Of a DNA stretch of 64,000 nt, positions 61,954 through 64,000 are shown in pieces (position 1 is the stretch's first letter; every line of letters starts with the position of its first letter). The notes under the pieces were generated by a model. That model searched no databases and had not been told where the DNA came from. It was given only the letters and a program-made list of their open reading frames with translations. This DNA is from Fistularia commersonii (taxonomy: Eukaryota; Chordata; Actinopteri; Syngnathiformes; Fistulariidae): contig JBBMNZ010000006.1 in the NCBI GenBank assembly GCA_037954325.1, positions 922,501 to 986,500 on the forward strand, written 5' to 3'. The position numbers were made by a program, and so were the translations under genes.

Positions 61954-63110
61954 GTACAAACCCCCAAATTTGGCCGACTTTTCGTTTACACACCGAGATC
62001 TGGTTGCCGGATGAAAGGCGCTACCAGAACGGAATTTGAATTTGGAATAAAGCGGTGTTGATGACGGAAGGAGTCACCGCTCGTGGTGCAGGAAGGTGTT
62101 CTTTCAGGTTTGCATCCACCCAAAAGATCTTGGCGGGGAATATCATTTCAGTAAAAGGTTGTTTGACGATGGACTGCTTCTACGAAGAACTTTCTCCAGA
62201 TCCTTCGGCCGCACCTGGAGTACAACTCAGACTCCCAGTTCAACAGGACAGGACATCTGGCGGGCAGCGCGAAAGGGGAAATGCCTGTCCTTCGTGTTTG
62301 TTAACGGAAGAATTTGCTCCCACTGATCCGGAGATCGCGAGTCTTTGAGGCCCGCGGTCGAGTATAAGCGTCCAAGAGGAATTTAACTCGGACCGGAGCT
62401 AAGGGACAAGAGTTCCGGTCTCCTGTTTGCGCCGGGACCTAAAGGAGAAGCCCTGCATTGAACAGCGTGACGGCAGGAATTCAGGCGTGTGGGCTTTTCC
62501 CTTCTTTTAAACGGTATCAAGGCATGCCTGGTATTTACAAGGCCGGTGTGAATATCATCGAGAGCCGCCTCTCGTAATTCCGCCAGGATTTCAGGGCCGA
62601 CTCCTCTTTCAGCTTGTCGGCGAGACGCCTCAACGCGAGCCCGGCGTGTTGTTAATCACTTCCCCTTATCGGGCCCGGTCTGGCTTTTCTCTGGACGCTC
62701 CCGGCTCGCCGGGATTGAAAACATATGGAGGAGCGGGTCGCCGGTCATCGCACGCAACTCTTTTCTTTCCCCCGTCTCGTGATTGCCGAGAGTCGGACCG
62801 TGGACGGACACCTGGCCCGCACGCCTTCCCGGTCCTTGTATAACGCTTCTTGCGCTTTGAGGGGAATGGTTTGCATGTGTGACGCCGCATTGGGTTGTTT
62901 TCTTTTTCGACCCGACTCAGTTCCTGTTATAAATGTGATCTTTTGTCATGTTTAAAGTCGCAAGAATATATTTGCGAGGCGCTCATTTGTTTTGCTTGAT
63001 TTGGGTCTGGAAGAGGACTTCACAGGAGTCACTGGTAGACTAGTATGTCTCTGGACATACAAGTTCTGTGTAACCAGTCAGAACAGTTTGTTTAAAACTG
63101 TTAACTTCAA
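61954..63110 (+). other. ift88 intron, no exon recognised
   Basis: After the donor GTACAA at 61954 I find none of the remaining IFT88 C-terminal sequence. The stretch is complex, CpG-containing and non-repetitive (62050-62900) but without family-supported frames. Confidence 0.45.
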
Positions 63111-63113
63111 AAC

Positions 63114-63860
63114 GTCATCCGTCCATCTTCTGCCTCCTATCTGGGGTGGGTTCACAGGGGCGGCGGCAGCCTAAGCAGGGAGGCCCGGACTCCTCGCTCC
63201 ATGGCTTCTTGGTCCAGCTCTTTTGGATGAATCCCCTGGTGGTCCCAGGCCAGCTGGTGCCTCCAGCGTGTCGTAGGTCTGACCTTGGACCTCCTCTTGT
63301 TGGGATGTGCCCACAACACTTCATAAGGGGGTCGTCCAGGAGGCATCCTGACCAGATGGAGCCTCCTCATCTGGCTCCTCTGGATCCGGAGAAGCAGTCG
63401 CTCTACTCTTAGCTCCTCCTGGACGGGTGAGCTTCTCACCCTATCTCTAAGGGAGAGCTTGGACACCCTGAGGAGGGAATTCATTCGGCCGCTCGTATCC
63501 GTGATCGGGTTTCTTTGGGTTGCTACCCACAGCTGGTGACCAGAGGCGAGGGTCGGAACATACCTGTGGACCGTGGCCTCGGATTTGGAGGCGCTGATAC
63601 CCAACCTGCCCCTTCACATTCAGCTGCGAACAGGAACAGCTGGAGCTCACGGCAGGGAGCAAAAAAGCAGGGATCCAAGCCAGAAGATACCAAACTGGAT
63701 CCCCTTAATGCCCCAGCTGCACCTGGAAGTTCTGCCCATAAAGGCTCAGAGCAGAATCAGTGAGGAGGATCAGCCCTGGTGGAGTCCAACCCTCACCGGA
63801 AATGAATCCGGCCCATAAAGCAAAGCCTGAATTTACTGGACTGAATTGACTGGGCTGCAC
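63114..63860 (-). mobile_element. Rex3 (RTE-clade) retrotransposon, 3' part
   Basis: On the minus strand broken frames read SLRDRVRSSPVQEELRVE, RLLLRIQRSQMRRL and LVRMPPGRPPYEV, then a terminal LAWDHQGIHPKELDQEAM segment and a short GATGGACGGATG tail at 63114. This is the conserved C-terminal region of teleost Rex3. The plus-strand stretch CAGCCCTGGTGGAGTCCAAC (63770-63789) is the conserved site over the reverse transcriptase. Frame breaks at about 63600 and elsewhere; dead copy. Confidence 0.75.
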
Positions 63861-64000
63861 ATTGTTTGTCTTCTGATGGAGGAAGGCTTGCACCCTCCAC
63901 CGGCTGCCATTCGTTGTGCTTCGTGAATTAGCTTGAGAGGATTCTGGATCCGTAATGCAGATCATTCATCGCTGCTTGGACGGTGGTGAGAGCCAAAGGT

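Noticed and set aside
62055..62348. Last exons of ift88
   Set aside because: The frame does not resemble the known IFT88 C-terminus and lacks suitable splice sites; the true exons must lie beyond the window.

Overview
The window is a gene-dense stretch of a ray-finned (teleost) fish genome. The evidence is spliced vertebrate genes, Rex1- and Rex3-type retrotransposons, Tigger/pogo, hAT and Tc1-like DNA transposons, and very long (CA/GT)n tracts and minisatellites. Most coding introns are short, which suggests a compact percomorph-like genome; the species cannot be told from the sequence. There are no bacterial features such as operons, ribosome binding sites or CRISPR arrays.

Five recognisable protein genes lie in the order zmym2(+) - gja3(-) - beta connexin gjb8/gjb2-like(-) - cryl1(-) - ift88(+). 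This is the order of the human 13q12.11 block (ZMYM2-GJA3-GJB2/GJB6-CRYL1-IFT88), so the synteny supports each identification.

Region by region: 1-4.3 kb holds transposon debris (Rex3-like tail, a decayed pogo element, a DUF7869-type pseudogene), presumably in a zmym2 intron. From 4.34 to 14.55 kb are 17 zmym2 exons (3' two thirds of the gene) with a 3' UTR to about 15.92 kb. At 16.14-16.48 kb is a compact promoter-like cluster (five CCGGAAGT ETS sites and a perfect X-box) over a possible unrecognised first coding exon. From 16.7 to 25 kb is intergenic or 3'-UTR sequence full of minisatellites. At 25.6-27.1 kb is gja3 with its TATA promoter, and at 30.8-31.6 kb a beta connexin. From 34.5 to 51.2 kb is the complete nine-exon cryl1 on the minus strand, its introns loaded with minisatellites, SINE-like copies and nested transposons. 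A 495-bp head-to-head promoter with an X-box-like site separates cryl1 from ift88, whose first 21 coding exons (721 codons) run to 61.95 kb; the last exons lie beyond the window. A Rex3 fragment closes the window.

Functionally the genes are neighbours by ancestry rather than one pathway: a chromatin-associated MYM zinc-finger protein, two gap-junction channel proteins, a cytosolic NAD-dependent dehydrogenase and a ciliary transport protein. Exon boundaries were chosen by hand from GT/AG sites, reading phase and family knowledge; reading frame is kept across every junction given.
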